In this document: piece after piece, positions 39,096 through 49,519 of the stretch
Position numbering within the stretch: the stretch's first letter is position 1
Layout of the letters: each line of letters opens with the position of its first letter
Origin: Pseudocitrobacter corydidari
Lineage (GTDB): Bacteria; Pseudomonadota; Gammaproteobacteria; Enterobacterales; Enterobacteriaceae
Assembly: GCF_021172065.1 (NCBI RefSeq)
Contig: NZ_CP087880.1
Span: forward strand, 2,022,583 to 2,086,582
Direction of reading: 5' to 3'
DNA: 64,000 nucleotides
Program-made: the position numbers and the translations under genes
The notes under the pieces: generated by a model
The model's database searches: none
What the model saw: the letters and a program-made list of their open reading frames with translations, nothing else
Told to the model about the DNA's origin: nothing

Positions 39096-41375
39096 TCAAT
39101 GCGCCGCTTCCGGTTTGTGCTTTTGCGCACTCTGGAACCCGTAGGTCAGCTCATTTTTCTCTTTATCCAGCGCCACCGTCACCTGGCCGCCATCAACCAG
39201 TGAGCCGAACAGCAGCTCGTTCGCCAGCGGTTTTTTCAGGTTGTCCTGAATCACACGGGACATTGGACGGGCCCCCATGGCGCGGTCATAGCCTTTCTCC
39301 GCCAGCCAGTTGCGGGCTTCCTGAGTGACTTCCAGCGACACGCCTTTCTGATCCAACTGCACCTGCAGCTCGACGATAAACTTATCGACAACCTGATGGA
39401 TAACCTCGGTAGAGAGGTGATCGAACCAGATAATGTTGTCCAGACGGTTGCGGAATTCCGGCGTAAAGATCTTTTTGATCTCTTCCATCGCATCGGTGCT
39501 GTTATCCTGCTGGATAAGGCCGATGGATTTACGCTCGGTTTCACGCACCCCGGCGTTGGTGGTCATCACCAGCACCACGTTACGGAAGTCGGCTTTGCGG
39601 CCGTTGTTATCGGTCAGCGTACCGTTATCCATCACCTGCAACAGCAGGTTAAAGACGTCCGGGTGCGCTTTCTCGATTTCATCAAGCAGCAGTACCGCGT
39701 GCGGATGTTTGATAACCGCATCGGTAAGCAGGCCGCCCTGGTCAAAGCCGACGTATCCCGGAGGCGCACCAATCAGGCGGCTCACCGTGTGGCGTTCCAT
39801 ATATTCAGACATATCAAAGCGCAGCAGTTCAATGCCCATCGCTTTCGCCAGCTGAACGGTAACCTCGGTTTTCCCGACCCCGGTTGGCCCGGCGAACAGG
39901 AATGAACCGACCGGACGATGATCGTGGCCGAGACCGGCACGACTCATTTTGATCGCTTCGGTTAACGCATCGATGGCTTTATCCTGACCAAACACCAGCA
40001 TTTTCAGGCGATTACCCAGCGTTTTCAGCGTATCGCGATCGCTCTGGGAGACGCTTTTCTCCGGGATACGCGCGATGCGCGCGACCACGGATTCGATGTC
40101 CGCCACGTTGATCGTTTTCTTACGTTTGCTGATAGGCATCAGACGCGCACGCGCACCCGCTTCATCAATCACGTCAATCGCTTTATCCGGCAGATGACGG
40201 TCGTTGATGTATTTCACCGCCAGCTCAACCGCCGCACGTACCGCTTTCGCGGTGTAGCGCACGTCATGATGAGCTTCATACTTCGGTTTCAGGCCGTTGA
40301 TAATCTGCACGGTTTCCTCGACAGAAGGTTCAGTAATGTCGATTTTCTGGAAACGACGCGCCAGGGCACGGTCTTTCTCAAAGATGTTGCTGAATTCCTG
40401 GTAAGTGGTTGAGCCCATTACCCGAATTTTACCGCTGGAGAGCAGCGGTTTAATCAGGTTAGCGGCATCCACCTGGCCACCCGACGCCGCACCCGCACCG
40501 ATAATGGTGTGGATTTCGTCGATGAACAGAATACTGTTGTTGTCCTGCTCCAGCTGTTTGAGCAACGCTTTAAAGCGTTTTTCAAAGTCACCGCGATATT
40601 TGGTCCCCGCCAGCAGCGAGCCGATATCGAGTGAGTAGATGGTGCAGTCGGCCATGATTTCCGGCACGTCACCGCGCACGATGCGCCATGCCAGACCTTC
40701 GGCAATTGCGGTTTTACCGACGCCGGATTCACCCACCAGCAGCGGGTTGTTTTTACGACGACGGCAGAGCACCTGAATGGCGCGCTCCAGCTCTTTGTCG
40801 CGGCCAATCAGCGGGTCAATACCGCCAACGCGAGCAAGCTGGTTAAGGTTGGTGGTGAAGTTTTCCATACGTTCCTCCCCGCCTGCTTGCTCTTCATTGT
40901 TCGGGGCCTGGCTTCCGGAGTCAGAAGACTGGCTCGGTTCGTCTTTACGCGTACCGTGAGAGATAAAGTTGACCACATCGAGGCGGCTCACTTCATGTTT
41001 GCGCAGAAGATACGCTGCTTGCGACTCCTGCTCGCTGAAAATGGCGACCAGAACATTTGCACCGGTGACTTCGCTACGGCCAGAAGACTGGACGTGGAAT
41101 ACCGCACGTTGCAGGACACGCTGGAAGCTGAGCGTCGGCTGTGTGTCGCGCTCTTCTTCACTGACCGGCAGAACCGGCGTGGTTTGTTCGATGAAGGCTT
41201 CGAGTTCCTGACGCAGCGCGACCAGGTCTACAGAACACGCTTCCAGCGCTTCACGGGCCGATGGGTTGCTAAGCAGTGCCAGCAGCAAGTGCTCGACGGT
41301 CATAAACTCATGACGGTGCTCGCGCGCTCTGGCGAAAGCCATGTTTAAACTGAGTTCCAGTTCTTGATTGAGCAT
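39096..41375 (-). CDS. clpA: ClpA, ATPase of the ClpAP protease
   Basis: AAA+ unfoldase that feeds SsrA-tagged and N-degron substrates to ClpP. An N-domain (about residues 1-140) binds ClpS. Two AAA modules follow, with Walker [10 protein letters not shown] and GPTGVGKTE. The ClpP-contacting loop region with the IGL motif ([10 protein letters not shown]) is present. The ATG at 41375 (MLNQELELS) has GGGGGAGG upstream and gives 759 residues against 758 in E. coli. The internal methionine used in E. coli to make a shorter ClpA65 form is conserved in GGEERMENF (about residue 170). clpS lies 30 bases upstream on the same strand. Confidence 0.98.
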   Translation of the reverse strand: MLNQELELSLNMAFARAREHRHEFMTVEHLLLALLSNPSAREALEACSVDLVALRQELEAFIEQTTPVLPVSEEERDTQPTLSFQRVLQRAVFHVQSSGRSEVTGANVLVAIFSEQESQAAYLLRKHEVSRLDVVNFISHGTRKDEPSQSSDSGSQAPNNEEQAGGEERMENFTTNLNQLARVGGIDPLIGRDKELERAIQVLCRRRKNNPLLVGESGVGKTAIAEGLAWRIVRGDVPEIMADCTIYSLDIGSLLAGTKYRGDFEKRFKALLKQLEQDNNSILFIDEIHTIIGAGAASGGQVDAANLIKPLLSSGKIRVMGSTTYQEFSNIFEKDRALARRFQKIDITEPSVEETVQIINGLKPKYEAHHDVRYTAKAVRAAVELAVKYINDRHLPDKAIDVIDEAGARARLMPISKRKKTINVADIESVVARIARIPEKSVSQSDRDTLKTLGNRLKMLVFGQDKAIDALTEAIKMSRAGLGHDHRPVGSFLFAGPTGVGKTEVTVQLAKAMGIELLRFDMSEYMERHTVSRLIGAPPGYVGFDQGGLLTDAVIKHPHAVLLLDEIEKAHPDVFNLLLQVMDNGTLTDNNGRKADFRNVVLVMTTNAGVRETERKSIGLIQQDNSTDAMEEIKKIFTPEFRNRLDNIIWFDHLSTEVIHQVVDKFIVELQVQLDQKGVSLEVTQEARNWLAEKGYDRAMGARPMSRVIQDNLKKPLANELLFGSLVDGGQVTVALDKEKNELTYGFQSAQKHKPEAAH

Positions 41376-41405
41376 AGGCACCTCCCCCAATTTTCATGCC
41401 TGATT

Positions 41406-41726
41406 TCAGGCTTTTTCCAGCGTACACAACAATGGATGCTCGTTCTCCCTCGCGTATTTGTTCACCATCGCTACTTTGGTTTCTGCCACCTCGGCAGTGA
41501 AAACACCACAAATAGCTTTACCCTGATAGTGAACCGTGAGCATGAGTTGTGTGGCACGTTCTACATCATAAGAAAAGAATTTTTGTAACACGTCAATAAC
41601 AAACTCCATTGGCGTGTAATCATCATTGACTAAAATCACTTTATACATCGATGGGGGTTTCAGCCCATCCTGTAGTTTGTCTTCCGTTAGCTGGTCAAAA
41701 TCCAGCCAGTCTCTGCTCTTACTCAT
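41406..41726 (-). CDS. clpS: ClpS, N-degron adaptor for ClpAP
   Basis: Recognises proteins with N-terminal Leu, Phe, Tyr or Trp and delivers them to ClpA. The length of 106 residues is exact. The binding pocket residues are in [11 protein letters not shown] and the histidine in [10 protein letters not shown]. The flexible N-terminal extension needed for delivery is present (about 25 residues) and varies from E. coli only in its first dozen. It probably shares a transcript with clpA. Confidence 0.98.
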   Translation of the reverse strand: MSKSRDWLDFDQLTEDKLQDGLKPPSMYKVILVNDDYTPMEFVIDVLQKFFSYDVERATQLMLTVHYQGKAICGVFTAEVAETKVAMVNKYARENEHPLLCTLEKA

Positions 41727-42035
41727 TGTCAGTCATCATCTTCGGTGGCAAGTGCGCAGTCGCTGACCTCTGTTTATACAGGTACTAAATCTACTGTAGA
41801 TCATAGATAACTATCACCTATAGCTGTCATTAGCGAACTCTGTCACATTCCCGTCAATAGCGTTAACTGCTTCAAATTTTGATTCATTTTCCGCCAATCT
41901 ACCCCTTCAAACCCTTGACGCTTCGCGCGAAAACTCTAAATTGTAGTGGCGAGAGTTGGCGAGGTTTTAAACAGCTCCTGACTCCACCACCGGTTCATTC
42001 CATCTACATATAAGAGTTACGAAGGATGTCGAAGT
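41727..42035. promoter_or_regulatory. Divergent clpS/cspD intergenic region
   Basis: About 309 non-coding bases with promoters for both genes. GAAGGATG lies upstream of cspD as its likely ribosome site. Otherwise I see no confident operator and no RNA gene. Confidence 0.4.
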
Positions 42036-42260
42036 ATGGAAATGGGTACTGTTAAGTGGTTCAACAATGCCAAAGGGTTTGGTTTTATCTGCCCGGAAGG
42101 CGGTGGCGATGACATATTCGCCCATTACTCCACCATTCAGATGGATGGTTACAGAACGCTAAAAGCCGGGCAATCGGTCCAGTTTGATGTTCATGAAGGC
42201 CCGAAGGGTAACCACGCCAGCGTGATTATTCCCGTCGTCGAGGCAGAAACTGCCGCGTAG
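42036..42260 (+). CDS. cspD: Cold-shock-like protein CspD
   Basis: Stationary-phase OB-fold protein that binds single-stranded DNA and inhibits replication in E. coli; it is not cold induced there. The RNA/DNA-binding motifs are KGFGFI (about residues 14-19) and DIFAHY (about residues 27-32). The 74-residue length is exact. It is divergent from clpS and followed by a bidirectional terminator before the convergent macB. In E. coli, Lon degrades it. Confidence 0.97.
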   Translation: MEMGTVKWFNNAKGFGFICPEGGGDDIFAHYSTIQMDGYRTLKAGQSVQFDVHEGPKGNHASVIIPVVEAETAA

Positions 42261-42292
42261 CCTTCACGCTTCATTGTGTACATCCCGCCGTC

Positions 42293-42325
42293 AAAATGCC
42301 AGTCCCTTCGACTGGCATTTTTCTT
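42293..42325. terminator. Bidirectional terminator between cspD and macB
   Basis: AAAATGCCAGT and ACTGGCATTTT flank CCCTTCG, with a T-run on the plus side and U's on the minus side. Confidence 0.85.
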
Positions 42326-44266
42326 TTACTCGCGCGCCAGCGCATCCACCGGGTCAAGCCGGGCCGCGTTGCGAGCGGGTAACCAGCCAAACAGCACGCC
42401 GGTGAGCGTCGAACAGATAAACGCCGTGAGCAGCGCGACGGGGGAAAAACCGATCTCCCAGCCAGGCAAGATCAGCTGCAGCGCCAGCGCTATCATTAAT
42501 GATAGCGTCACACCTAGCGCCCCGCCTACCAGACACACCAAAACCGCTTCAATCAAAAATTGCTGCAGCACATTGCTGGCCCGCGCACCCACCGCCATAC
42601 GAATACCAATTTCGCGCGTTCGCTCGGTTACCGACACCAGCATAATGTTCATCACGCCAATACCGCCGACCACCAGCGAGATGACCGCCACCAATGTCAG
42701 AAACAGCTGTAATGTATGTGTGGTGCGTTCCGCCGTTTTCAAGACGCTGTCCATATTCCAGACGAAGAAATCTTTTTTGCCATGGCGCAGATTGAGCAAC
42801 CGCGTGAGCTGCTGCTCGGCAAAACTGCTGTCGTAGCCCTCTTTCACACGCACCGTGATCGAATTGAGCCACGACTGCCCCATTACGCGCCCCGCCATCG
42901 TTGAGTAAGGCAGCCAGACGCGCAAAATCGTGCTGCTGCCAAACATCGACTGTTTCTCATCTGCCACCCCAATCACCGTGGCGGGCATATTCCCCACCAG
43001 AATAATTTCGCCGACGACATTAGTTTTATTCGGGAAAAGCTGGCGACGGGTATTGTTATCCAGCACCACCACCTGCGCGCGCTCAGCGGCCTGAATCGCA
43101 TTAAAGGTGTTGCCTTCGCTGAAGGTCATGCCGTAAACATTGAAGTACTGCTGGCCGATGCCCTGCACGCTGGCGGCGACATCAATATTACCCGCACGTA
43201 AACGCAGATTTTTAGAGACGGCGGGCGTTGCCGAACTCACCCACGACTGTTTTTCAATCGCCAGCAGGTCGTCGTATTTCAACGACTGCTGAAACTGCGG
43301 GTCGTCGTCGCCAAAATCTTTACCGGGATAGACATCAATCGTGTTGGTACCAATAGAACGGATATCCGCCAGCACCATCTGTTTTGCCGCATCGCCCACC
43401 ACCACAATCGACACCACCGAGGCAATACCGATAATGATGCCGAGCATGGTTAACAGCGTGCGCATTTTATTGGCCGCCAGTGCGCGCCACGCCATCGATA
43501 GCGCTTCACGGAAACTGTTGCTGAACTGCCGCCAGCCGGAGACGTGTTCGCCGCTCAGGCGTCGCGCTTCGCCCATCGCCGCTTTTGCCGGAGGGTTACG
43601 TAAAATCTCACCGTCATGAATTTCAATCACCCGCTCGGCCTGCGCGGCCACCTGCGGGTCGTGGGTGACGATAATAATCGTGTGCCCCTGCTCTTTGAGC
43701 TGGTGCAGAATCGCCATCACCTCTTCGCCGGAACGGCTATCCAGCGCGCCGGTCGGTTCATCCGCGAGGATCACCTGCCCGCCGTTCATCAGCGCACGAG
43801 CAATACTCACGCGCTGCTGCTGGCCGCCGGAAAGCTGTGAAGGCGCGTAATCAACACGCTCCTCCAGCCCCAAACGTTTAAGTAATTCCGCCGCACGCGT
43901 AAGGCGCGCTTTGCGTTCCATACCCGCATACACCGCGGGCACTTCCACGTTCTGCACCGCCGTCAAATGTGAGAGCAAATGATAGCGCTGGAAGATAAAA
44001 CCAAAGTGTTCGCGCCGCAGTTGCGCCAGCGCGTCGCTATCGAGCGTGGCGACGTCAACGCCCGCCACCCGATAGGTGCCGCTGGACGGTTTATCGAGGC
44101 AGCCGATGATATTCATCAGCGTGGATTTCCCGGAGCCGGACGCGCCGACAATCGCCACCATCTCCCCGGCGTTGATCTCCAGCGTAATGCCTTTCAGGAC
44201 CTCGACGCTCCCGTCACCGGAAGGATAACTACGGCGAATGTCCGTGAGCTGCAGCAGCGCCGTCAT
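42326..44266 (-). CDS. macB: MacB, ABC component of the MacAB-TolC macrolide/enterotoxin exporter
   Basis: Inner-membrane ATPase that drives export of macrolides, heme precursors or peptides through TolC by a mechanotransmission cycle. An N-terminal nucleotide-binding domain (about residues 1-230) has Walker [10 protein letters not shown], signature [15 protein letters not shown] and Walker [13 protein letters not shown]. One transmembrane helix, a large periplasmic domain and three C-terminal helices with the FtsX-like segment [18 protein letters not shown] follow. The length is 646 residues. Its start overlaps the macA stop by four bases. Confidence 0.97.
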   Translation of the reverse strand: MTALLQLTDIRRSYPSGDGSVEVLKGITLEINAGEMVAIVGASGSGKSTLMNIIGCLDKPSSGTYRVAGVDVATLDSDALAQLRREHFGFIFQRYHLLSHLTAVQNVEVPAVYAGMERKARLTRAAELLKRLGLEERVDYAPSQLSGGQQQRVSIARALMNGGQVILADEPTGALDSRSGEEVMAILHQLKEQGHTIIIVTHDPQVAAQAERVIEIHDGEILRNPPAKAAMGEARRLSGEHVSGWRQFSNSFREALSMAWRALAANKMRTLLTMLGIIIGIASVVSIVVVGDAAKQMVLADIRSIGTNTIDVYPGKDFGDDDPQFQQSLKYDDLLAIEKQSWVSSATPAVSKNLRLRAGNIDVAASVQGIGQQYFNVYGMTFSEGNTFNAIQAAERAQVVVLDNNTRRQLFPNKTNVVGEIILVGNMPATVIGVADEKQSMFGSSTILRVWLPYSTMAGRVMGQSWLNSITVRVKEGYDSSFAEQQLTRLLNLRHGKKDFFVWNMDSVLKTAERTTHTLQLFLTLVAVISLVVGGIGVMNIMLVSVTERTREIGIRMAVGARASNVLQQFLIEAVLVCLVGGALGVTLSLMIALALQLILPGWEIGFSPVALLTAFICSTLTGVLFGWLPARNAARLDPVDALARE

Positions 44267-45378
44267 TTCGCGGCTCCCGCTTTGCCCTCACCAATAATCA
44301 CTTCATCGCCCGCTTCCAGACCTTTCGCAATTTCCACTTCCGTGTCGTTGCGCGAACCAATAGACACTTCGCGCGGTTTCACTTCACCGTTACGCAGCAG
44401 ACGCACGGTATAGCGGTTATCGCCCACGCTGTCGCCCAGCGCGCTCAACGGGATGGTTAGCACGTTCTTCACGCCGGTGAGCTGAATATGTACCTGCGCG
44501 GTCATCTCCAGACGCAATACGCCCTGCGGGTTAGGCACTTCAAAACGCGCATGATAGAAAATGGCATCGTTCACTTTTTCCGGCGTTGGCAGAATATCTT
44601 TCAGCGTGCCTTCATACCGCGTCAGCGGATCGCCGAGAACAGTGAACCAGGCTTTTTGCCCCGGTTTCAGGTTAATGACGTCGGCTTCAGAAACCTGTGC
44701 TTTCACCAGCATAGTGCTGAGATCCGCCAGCGTCAGGATGTTTGGCGCTTGCTGCGCCGCAATCACCGTCTGCCCTTGCAGAGTCGTAATTTGCGTGACT
44801 TCACCGGCCATTGGCGCGACGATCCGCGTATAGTCGAGGTTGGTTTTTGCCGTATCGAGCGAGGCCTGATTGCGCTTAATTTGCGCGTCAATCGTGCCGA
44901 TTTGCGCCTGTTTCACTGCCAACTCGGTCGTCGCGGTGTCGAGATCCTGGCGCGAAATGGCCTGCGTTTTCGCCAGTTGCTGTTGACGAGCCAGCGTCAC
45001 CTGCGCCAGTTTACGTTCGGCCTCCGCCTGAGCACGTTGCGCGCGCAGTTCCATCAGCGTCGCTTCAACTTCTTTAATCTGGTTTTCGGCCTGCTCCGGG
45101 TCAATCACTCCCAGCAGTTGCCCTTTTTTGACTTTGTCGCCAATCTCCACGGAGAGCGTTTTCAATTGCCCGCTCACCTGCGCGCCGACGTCAACTTTAC
45201 GCAGCGCATCAAGCTTGCCTGTCGCCAGCACGCTTTGTTCCAGCTCGCCAGGACGGACAATCAGCGTTTGATACTGCGGCAATGGCGCATTCAGCGTGCG
45301 CCAGACGGCAATCAGCCCCACGATGACCACCACCGCGAGCAGCACATATCGTTTTTTTATTTTTCCCTTAATACGCAT
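44263..45378 (-). CDS. macA: MacA, periplasmic adaptor of MacAB-TolC
   Basis: Membrane-fusion protein linking MacB to TolC. An N-terminal membrane anchor (about residues 9-27) is followed by a biotinyl-lipoyl-like domain. An alpha-helical hairpin with dense E, Q, A and R heptads spans about residues 90-180. The beta-barrel and membrane-proximal domains come last. The length is 371 residues, as in E. coli. A PhoP-box-like sequence lies upstream at 45428-45444, of interest because macAB is reported to be under PhoPQ control in Salmonella. Confidence 0.97.
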   Translation of the reverse strand: MRIKGKIKKRYVLLAVVVIVGLIAVWRTLNAPLPQYQTLIVRPGELEQSVLATGKLDALRKVDVGAQVSGQLKTLSVEIGDKVKKGQLLGVIDPEQAENQIKEVEATLMELRAQRAQAEAERKLAQVTLARQQQLAKTQAISRQDLDTATTELAVKQAQIGTIDAQIKRNQASLDTAKTNLDYTRIVAPMAGEVTQITTLQGQTVIAAQQAPNILTLADLSTMLVKAQVSEADVINLKPGQKAWFTVLGDPLTRYEGTLKDILPTPEKVNDAIFYHARFEVPNPQGVLRLEMTAQVHIQLTGVKNVLTIPLSALGDSVGDNRYTVRLLRNGEVKPREVSIGSRNDTEVEIAKGLEAGDEVIIGEGKAGAAK

Positions 45379-45427
45379 ACCTATCCTGATATTTTTCGTT
45401 GTTTCAGCCAGAGTGAGAGCGTCAACA

Positions 45428-45444
45428 TCAACCGTTACTAAACA
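45428..45444 (-). promoter_or_regulatory. PhoP-box-like sequence between macA and ybjX
   Basis: On the minus strand TGTTTA-GTAAC-GGTTGA matches the PhoP direct repeat (T/G)GTTTA-N5-(T/G)GTTTA with one mismatch. It lies between macA and the divergent ybjX, both reported members of PhoP regulons in related bacteria. It was found by eye only. Confidence 0.45.
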
Positions 45445-45540
45445 AATAAGTAAAGGTGAACAGGGTAACAGAGTTATTGAGAATTGGTTAAGTTTGCCAG
45501 TGGTGAAATCAACGCATCATCCATTACGCGGATTGCTGAT

Positions 45541-46491
45541 ATGTTGCAAACCACTGAAAACTCCCATTACCCGACCCTACCCACCTCCAGCGTTGGCCTG
45601 TTTTTCTGCTTATGGAGCGGGCTGTGGCGCCCCGGTAAGTTCTGGCACCAGCGCAGCTTTCGGAGAAAGTTTATGCTGCGTTCGCTGTGGATGCCGCGTT
45701 TATCCCGCCAATGGATGGCAGAAATGGCAAAATGGCCCGACCTCGAACGCCTGTTATTAATTCAGCCGCGCCTGCCCGTTCGCCTGCATCGTCCTTATCT
45801 GGCCGTTAATCTTGATCGCCAACAGTTGCTGGATGCGCTGCGCTATCACTACCGCACGCTGCGCCAGGCGCTGACCACGGATGAGTTGCAGCGCTACTTC
45901 GCCCACGCGGGCATTCCGCTGGCAGAAATCGAAGGCAAAGAGGGCGAAATCTTTACCCTCCATTTTGCGTCCGTTATCTCGCTCGATAAAGAGGGAGAAA
46001 GCACGATTCTGCTGCGCAATGCACGCAATGAAATGCTGGCGGAAATCACCTTCACCATTTGCGAATATGAAGGTAAGCGCACGCTGTTTATTGGCGGCTT
46101 GCAGGGCGGGAAAACCGAGCAGTCACAGCAGGATATTCATCAGGCGACCAAAGCCTGTCACGGTCTCTTTCCAAAACGCGTGGTGATGGAAGCGGTGTGC
46201 AGCTTTGCCCAGCGCTGGCAGATGGAGCAAATTCTCGCAGTGAGCAATCAGGCGCACATCTACCGCAGCCTGCGTTATCGCGATAAAGAGAAAAAAATCC
46301 ACGCGGATTATGACAATTTCTGGGAAGCTGTCGGCGGGGTGAATGATGAGCGCGGTTATTACCATTTACCGCTCTCCGTCGCCCGTAAAGACGAAGCGGA
46401 TATCGCCAGTAAAAAACGCGCGGAATATCGCCGCCGTTACGCGCTGCTGGACAGCATCACCAGCCAGATCCAGCAGCGCTTCAATATTTAG
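45541..46491 (+). CDS. ybjX: VirK/YbjX family protein (DUF535)
   Basis: Member of the VirK/YbjX family. In Salmonella and E. coli relatives are PhoP-controlled and linked to resistance to antimicrobial peptides, but the biochemical role is unknown. The DUF535 domain fills most of the protein, with RLHRPYLAVNL, KRTLFIGGLQGGK and the C-terminal DYDNFWEAVGG readable. I placed the start at the ATG at 45541, giving 316 residues; an in-frame TTG at 45484 would add 19, and neither has a strong Shine-Dalgarno. Its 3' end overlaps that of the convergent ybjD by four bases. Confidence 0.85.
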   Translation: MLQTTENSHYPTLPTSSVGLFFCLWSGLWRPGKFWHQRSFRRKFMLRSLWMPRLSRQWMAEMAKWPDLERLLLIQPRLPVRLHRPYLAVNLDRQQLLDALRYHYRTLRQALTTDELQRYFAHAGIPLAEIEGKEGEIFTLHFASVISLDKEGESTILLRNARNEMLAEITFTICEYEGKRTLFIGGLQGGKTEQSQQDIHQATKACHGLFPKRVVMEAVCSFAQRWQMEQILAVSNQAHIYRSLRYRDKEKKIHADYDNFWEAVGGVNDERGYYHLPLSVARKDEADIASKKRAEYRRRYALLDSITSQIQQRFNI

Positions 46492-48146
46492 TCTGCTTTC
46501 CCGCGCGCCAGCCAGATAACCCGCGAGAACATTTTTCGCAGCAGCGTCGGTACGGCATCCACGCCGCGCCGCCCTGCTTCCATCGCCACCTCAATGGCCA
46601 GGTCAGGTTTTGAGGAGCGATGAATCGCTTTGGTGATCACCCGGCGCATGTTCATGGGAATATTCTCCGGCAGTTGCGCCACCCGATGGTAGACATCAGA
46701 GAACCCCTGACGATACATAAAGTGTTCCATATCCAGCGCCGGGAGCGTCGTCAGGTAGTGACGCTCCTGCTCTCTGTCATTGTTGAGCAGGCCGCGCACG
46801 GTCGCGGCGTATTTCTTACCGGCTTCATCACCATCCACCAGCACGTGCCACTCAATCCCCATTCGCCGGGCGAATTTAATCAACGGCTTCAGGCCTGACT
46901 GGGCAAATTCGATAACTTTAACGCCTTCCGCATCAAAGTGATGACCACACTGGCGCGCCAGTTCGTTAATGACCCAGGTTTCGGTTTCGCCCTCCACCAA
47001 CAGCCAACAGCGGGCAAACAACGAGGATGCGCGATTGAAGCGAATGTGAAACGAAATGCGGCGGCTGTCGTCGGGGTTCATGCCGCCCGGCCCTAAACGC
47101 CACGCCGCCACGCGGGAAGATTCACGCACCAGGCGACAAACGTGCTCCATCGGCGTCAACGATAACAGCTCGCCGGAATTTGTGGTGGTGACGCGCTGAA
47201 GCGGCAGCAGATTAAGTAAATTCCAAGCCACCGACAGCATAATCGGATGTAGTCGCGTTTCCGGGTCTTCAATTAACAGCAACGGACGCGCGTCTTTATC
47301 GAGGCGGACGGTGCCTTTTGCCTGCAATAACGTGGAAAAGAGCGCGAGAAGGATCATCCGGTGGCTGCGTGCGCCAGGTTTATCAATCATTCGGTTGATG
47401 ATATCGAGATAACGCCAGCTTCGCTGTTCGTCGTGAGAGCGCTGACGCATCAGGCGATTTCGCGCTTCATCCGAGCCTTGTTCAGAGAAGTAGTGCTCCA
47501 GCAGTTGCACCATCGCCGACAGCCCCTGACGAATCTGTGCATCGCTCAGGTTTTGCGGGCTGGAGACCAGCTCGCGGGAGAGAAAATCAAGCTGTTGCGC
47601 GGTCACTTCGACGTCTGGCGTGTTGGGTACGGTGCCGTTGCGAATGCGGCGCATAAAGCGCGCGTCGCGCAGGCGGAGCACTGGCATCAGGCGAATCAAA
47701 TGGCGCGCCATCGCATCGATATCATCCAGCTCCAGCGCATGCCCGTTGCTGTCGATAAAACTGCGCAGGGTCATGACGCTGTCATCCGCGCCCAGTTCAC
47801 CTTCCAGACGATAAAACAGGCGATGATAACCATCTTCGCCGCGCGACCAGCACTCGGCCAGCGGCCGGTAGCGCCGCCCACGATAACGTCCCGGCTCAGA
47901 TTCACGGAAGGTCAGAATAATATGCAGATGATGTTCGCGGCCCTTCACATCACCCGGCGGGAACCAGAAATCGTTGCGCACAAAGTGATAGAGCTCATCA
48001 CGAGGAGATAACAGCAGGGTTAACGCGTCCAGCAGGCTCGATTTGCCCCAGGCGTTCTCGCCAATCAGGACGTTGTTTTGCTCAAGCATTAATGACAATC
48101 GATTAATGCCACGAAAACCGACAATTTCTACGCGTTCAAGAAGCAT
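46488..48146 (-). CDS. ybjD: OLD-family ATP-dependent endonuclease-like protein YbjD
   Basis: Protein with an SMC/OLD-type ATPase fused to a TOPRIM domain, as in Overcoming Lysogenization Defect nucleases. Walker A is in GENAWGKSSLLDALTLLL (about residues 29-46). The ATPase second half has LLLIEDPETRLHP. The TOPRIM domain begins at WLLVEGETETWVINELA and continues to HVLVDGDEAGKKYA, so the metal ligands are intact. The length of 552 residues matches E. coli YbjD. Some OLD proteins act in phage defence, often with a partner such as GajB, but no such partner lies here. The chromosomal YbjD role is not known. Confidence 0.92.
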   Translation of the reverse strand: MLLERVEIVGFRGINRLSLMLEQNNVLIGENAWGKSSLLDALTLLLSPRDELYHFVRNDFWFPPGDVKGREHHLHIILTFRESEPGRYRGRRYRPLAECWSRGEDGYHRLFYRLEGELGADDSVMTLRSFIDSNGHALELDDIDAMARHLIRLMPVLRLRDARFMRRIRNGTVPNTPDVEVTAQQLDFLSRELVSSPQNLSDAQIRQGLSAMVQLLEHYFSEQGSDEARNRLMRQRSHDEQRSWRYLDIINRMIDKPGARSHRMILLALFSTLLQAKGTVRLDKDARPLLLIEDPETRLHPIMLSVAWNLLNLLPLQRVTTTNSGELLSLTPMEHVCRLVRESSRVAAWRLGPGGMNPDDSRRISFHIRFNRASSLFARCWLLVEGETETWVINELARQCGHHFDAEGVKVIEFAQSGLKPLIKFARRMGIEWHVLVDGDEAGKKYAATVRGLLNNDREQERHYLTTLPALDMEHFMYRQGFSDVYHRVAQLPENIPMNMRRVITKAIHRSSKPDLAIEVAMEAGRRGVDAVPTLLRKMFSRVIWLARGKAD

Positions 48147-48628
48147 GTCCCCTCCGTTTAGCTACCGCCTTTTCCTTCTGTTATCGGCAGTATATACGCA
48201 AAAACATTCAAGTTGCGTCAAGCCGTTAAGAGAGTGCGGCATTGATACGGATTCGGACAACGCGGGCACGACACAACCCTGTTTTCGGCTAGCACAAAAA
48301 TGGAATAGTAAACAGATAATGCTACCAATGAATATTCTTAAAAGAATGCACTACACTCTATTCAACCAGCCAGATTGTTTAAGGAATAACATCACATTGC
48401 CTTACATCAAATTTAACGTACAAATTTAACTGGTGAAGGGATGGCAACGTTTTTAAAATAACGACTTCTATACTCGGCTTTATTCTGTTGGCATTGCGGT
48501 GATTCTGCTCACTTTTCCTGCCAGCAGTAAAGTCGTGGGTATAAATTGTGTCGTCACCCCTTTCTGACGATAAATAATGTACAGAGAGAATTTTCTCATC
48601 CTGTACGTGCTTTTTTATTGAGGTGGTT
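48147..48628 (+). promoter_or_regulatory. Intergenic region and leader upstream of aqpZ
   Basis: About 480 non-coding bases. Just before aqpZ a hairpin, GTACAG/CTGTAC (48579-48606) with an inner GAGAA/TTCTC stem, runs into six T (48611-48616) and then the GAGG ribosome site. TTGTGT at 48546 and an AT-rich -10-like stretch near 48569-48578 could start the transcript at about the hairpin. Elsewhere I see no gene. Confidence 0.45.
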
Positions 48629-49324
48629 ATGTTTAGAAAATTAGCTGCAGAGTTCTTCGGTACTTTCTGGCTGGTGTTTGGTGGTTGCGGTAGCGCCGTT
48701 CTGGCTGCGGCATTCCCGGAACTGGGTATCGGTTTCGCGGGCGTGGCGCTGGCATTCGGTCTGACCGTGCTGACCATGGCGTTCGCTGTCGGCCATATCT
48801 CCGGCGGTCACTTTAACCCGGCAGTCACGCTGGGCCTGTGGGCGGGCGGTCGTTTCCCGGCGAAAGACGTTATCGGCTACATCGTGGCGCAGGTTATCGG
48901 CGGTATCGTCGCTGCGGCAGTGCTGTATCTGGTGGCCAGCGGTAAAGCAGGCTTCGACGCTGCGGCAAGCGGCTTCGCGTCTAACGGCTATGGCGAACAT
49001 TCACCGGGCGGCTTCTCTATGCTTTCCGCTATCGTCATTGAAATCGTGCTGACCTGTGGCTTCCTGCTGGTCATCCACGGTGCGACCGACAAACATGCAC
49101 CGGCAGGCTTTGCACCGATCGCTATCGGCCTGGCGCTGACCCTTATCCACCTGATCAGCATCCCGGTTACCAACACCTCTGTTAACCCGGCACGTAGCAC
49201 CGCGGTCGCTATCTTCCAGGGCGGCTGGGCGCTGCAACAGCTGTGGCTGTTCTGGGTCATGCCGATTATCGGCGGTATCCTCGGTGGCCTCATCTACCGT
49301 ACCCTGCTGGAAAAACGCGACTAA
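48629..49324 (+). CDS. aqpZ: Aquaporin Z
   Basis: Tetrameric water channel of the inner membrane. The length of 231 residues is exact. The two NPA boxes are in GGHFNPAVT (about residue 63) and TSVNPARST (about residue 186). The narrow aromatic/arginine filter is that of a water-selective aquaporin (R after the second NPA). Six membrane helices are visible. The ATG at 48629 is preceded by GAGG at five bases; a GTG six bases earlier falls in the ribosome site. Confidence 0.98.
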   Translation: MFRKLAAEFFGTFWLVFGGCGSAVLAAAFPELGIGFAGVALAFGLTVLTMAFAVGHISGGHFNPAVTLGLWAGGRFPAKDVIGYIVAQVIGGIVAAAVLYLVASGKAGFDAAASGFASNGYGEHSPGGFSMLSAIVIEIVLTCGFLLVIHGATDKHAPAGFAPIAIGLALTLIHLISIPVTNTSVNPARSTAVAIFQGGWALQQLWLFWVMPIIGGILGGLIYRTLLEKRD

Positions 49325-49342
49325 TTTTCGCGTTGTTCCACG

Positions 49343-49369
49343 AAAGGCCCGCAATGCGGGCCTTTTTTT
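49343..49369 (+). terminator. Terminator after aqpZ
   Basis: AAAGGCCCGC and GCGGGCCTTT pair around AAT, followed by a T-run. Confidence 0.9.
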
Positions 49370-49371
49370 GT

Positions 49372-49447
49372 GTCGGATGGCGCTACGCTTATCCGACCTA
49401 CGTGTTCACTGCCTTCCGTAGGCCCGGTAAGCGCAGCGCCACCGGGC
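49372..49447. repeat. REP/BIME palindromic repeat pair
   Basis: Two inverted copies of a REP-like palindrome lie about 14 bases apart: GTCGGATGGCGCTACGCTTA at 49372 and GTAGGCCCGGTAAGCGCAGC from about 49418. This is a typical extragenic BIME after a terminator. Confidence 0.85.
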
Positions 49448-49519
49448 ACGTTTGATATTTGAAGCCAATTTCGGTAGTGTCATTGCCGCTCAATACACAC
49501 TGCAAGGAATAGACCGCTC

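Noticed and set aside
46488..48146. YbjD as part of a Gabija-like phage defence system
   Set aside because: The OLD-type ATPase and TOPRIM are there, but no helicase partner (GajB type) is adjacent, and the gene is a conserved core gene in enterics.
49372..49447. Inverted repeats suggestive of an insertion sequence end
   Set aside because: They are REP palindromes of standard form and orientation; no transposase or target duplication is nearby. The same applies to 58676-58743.
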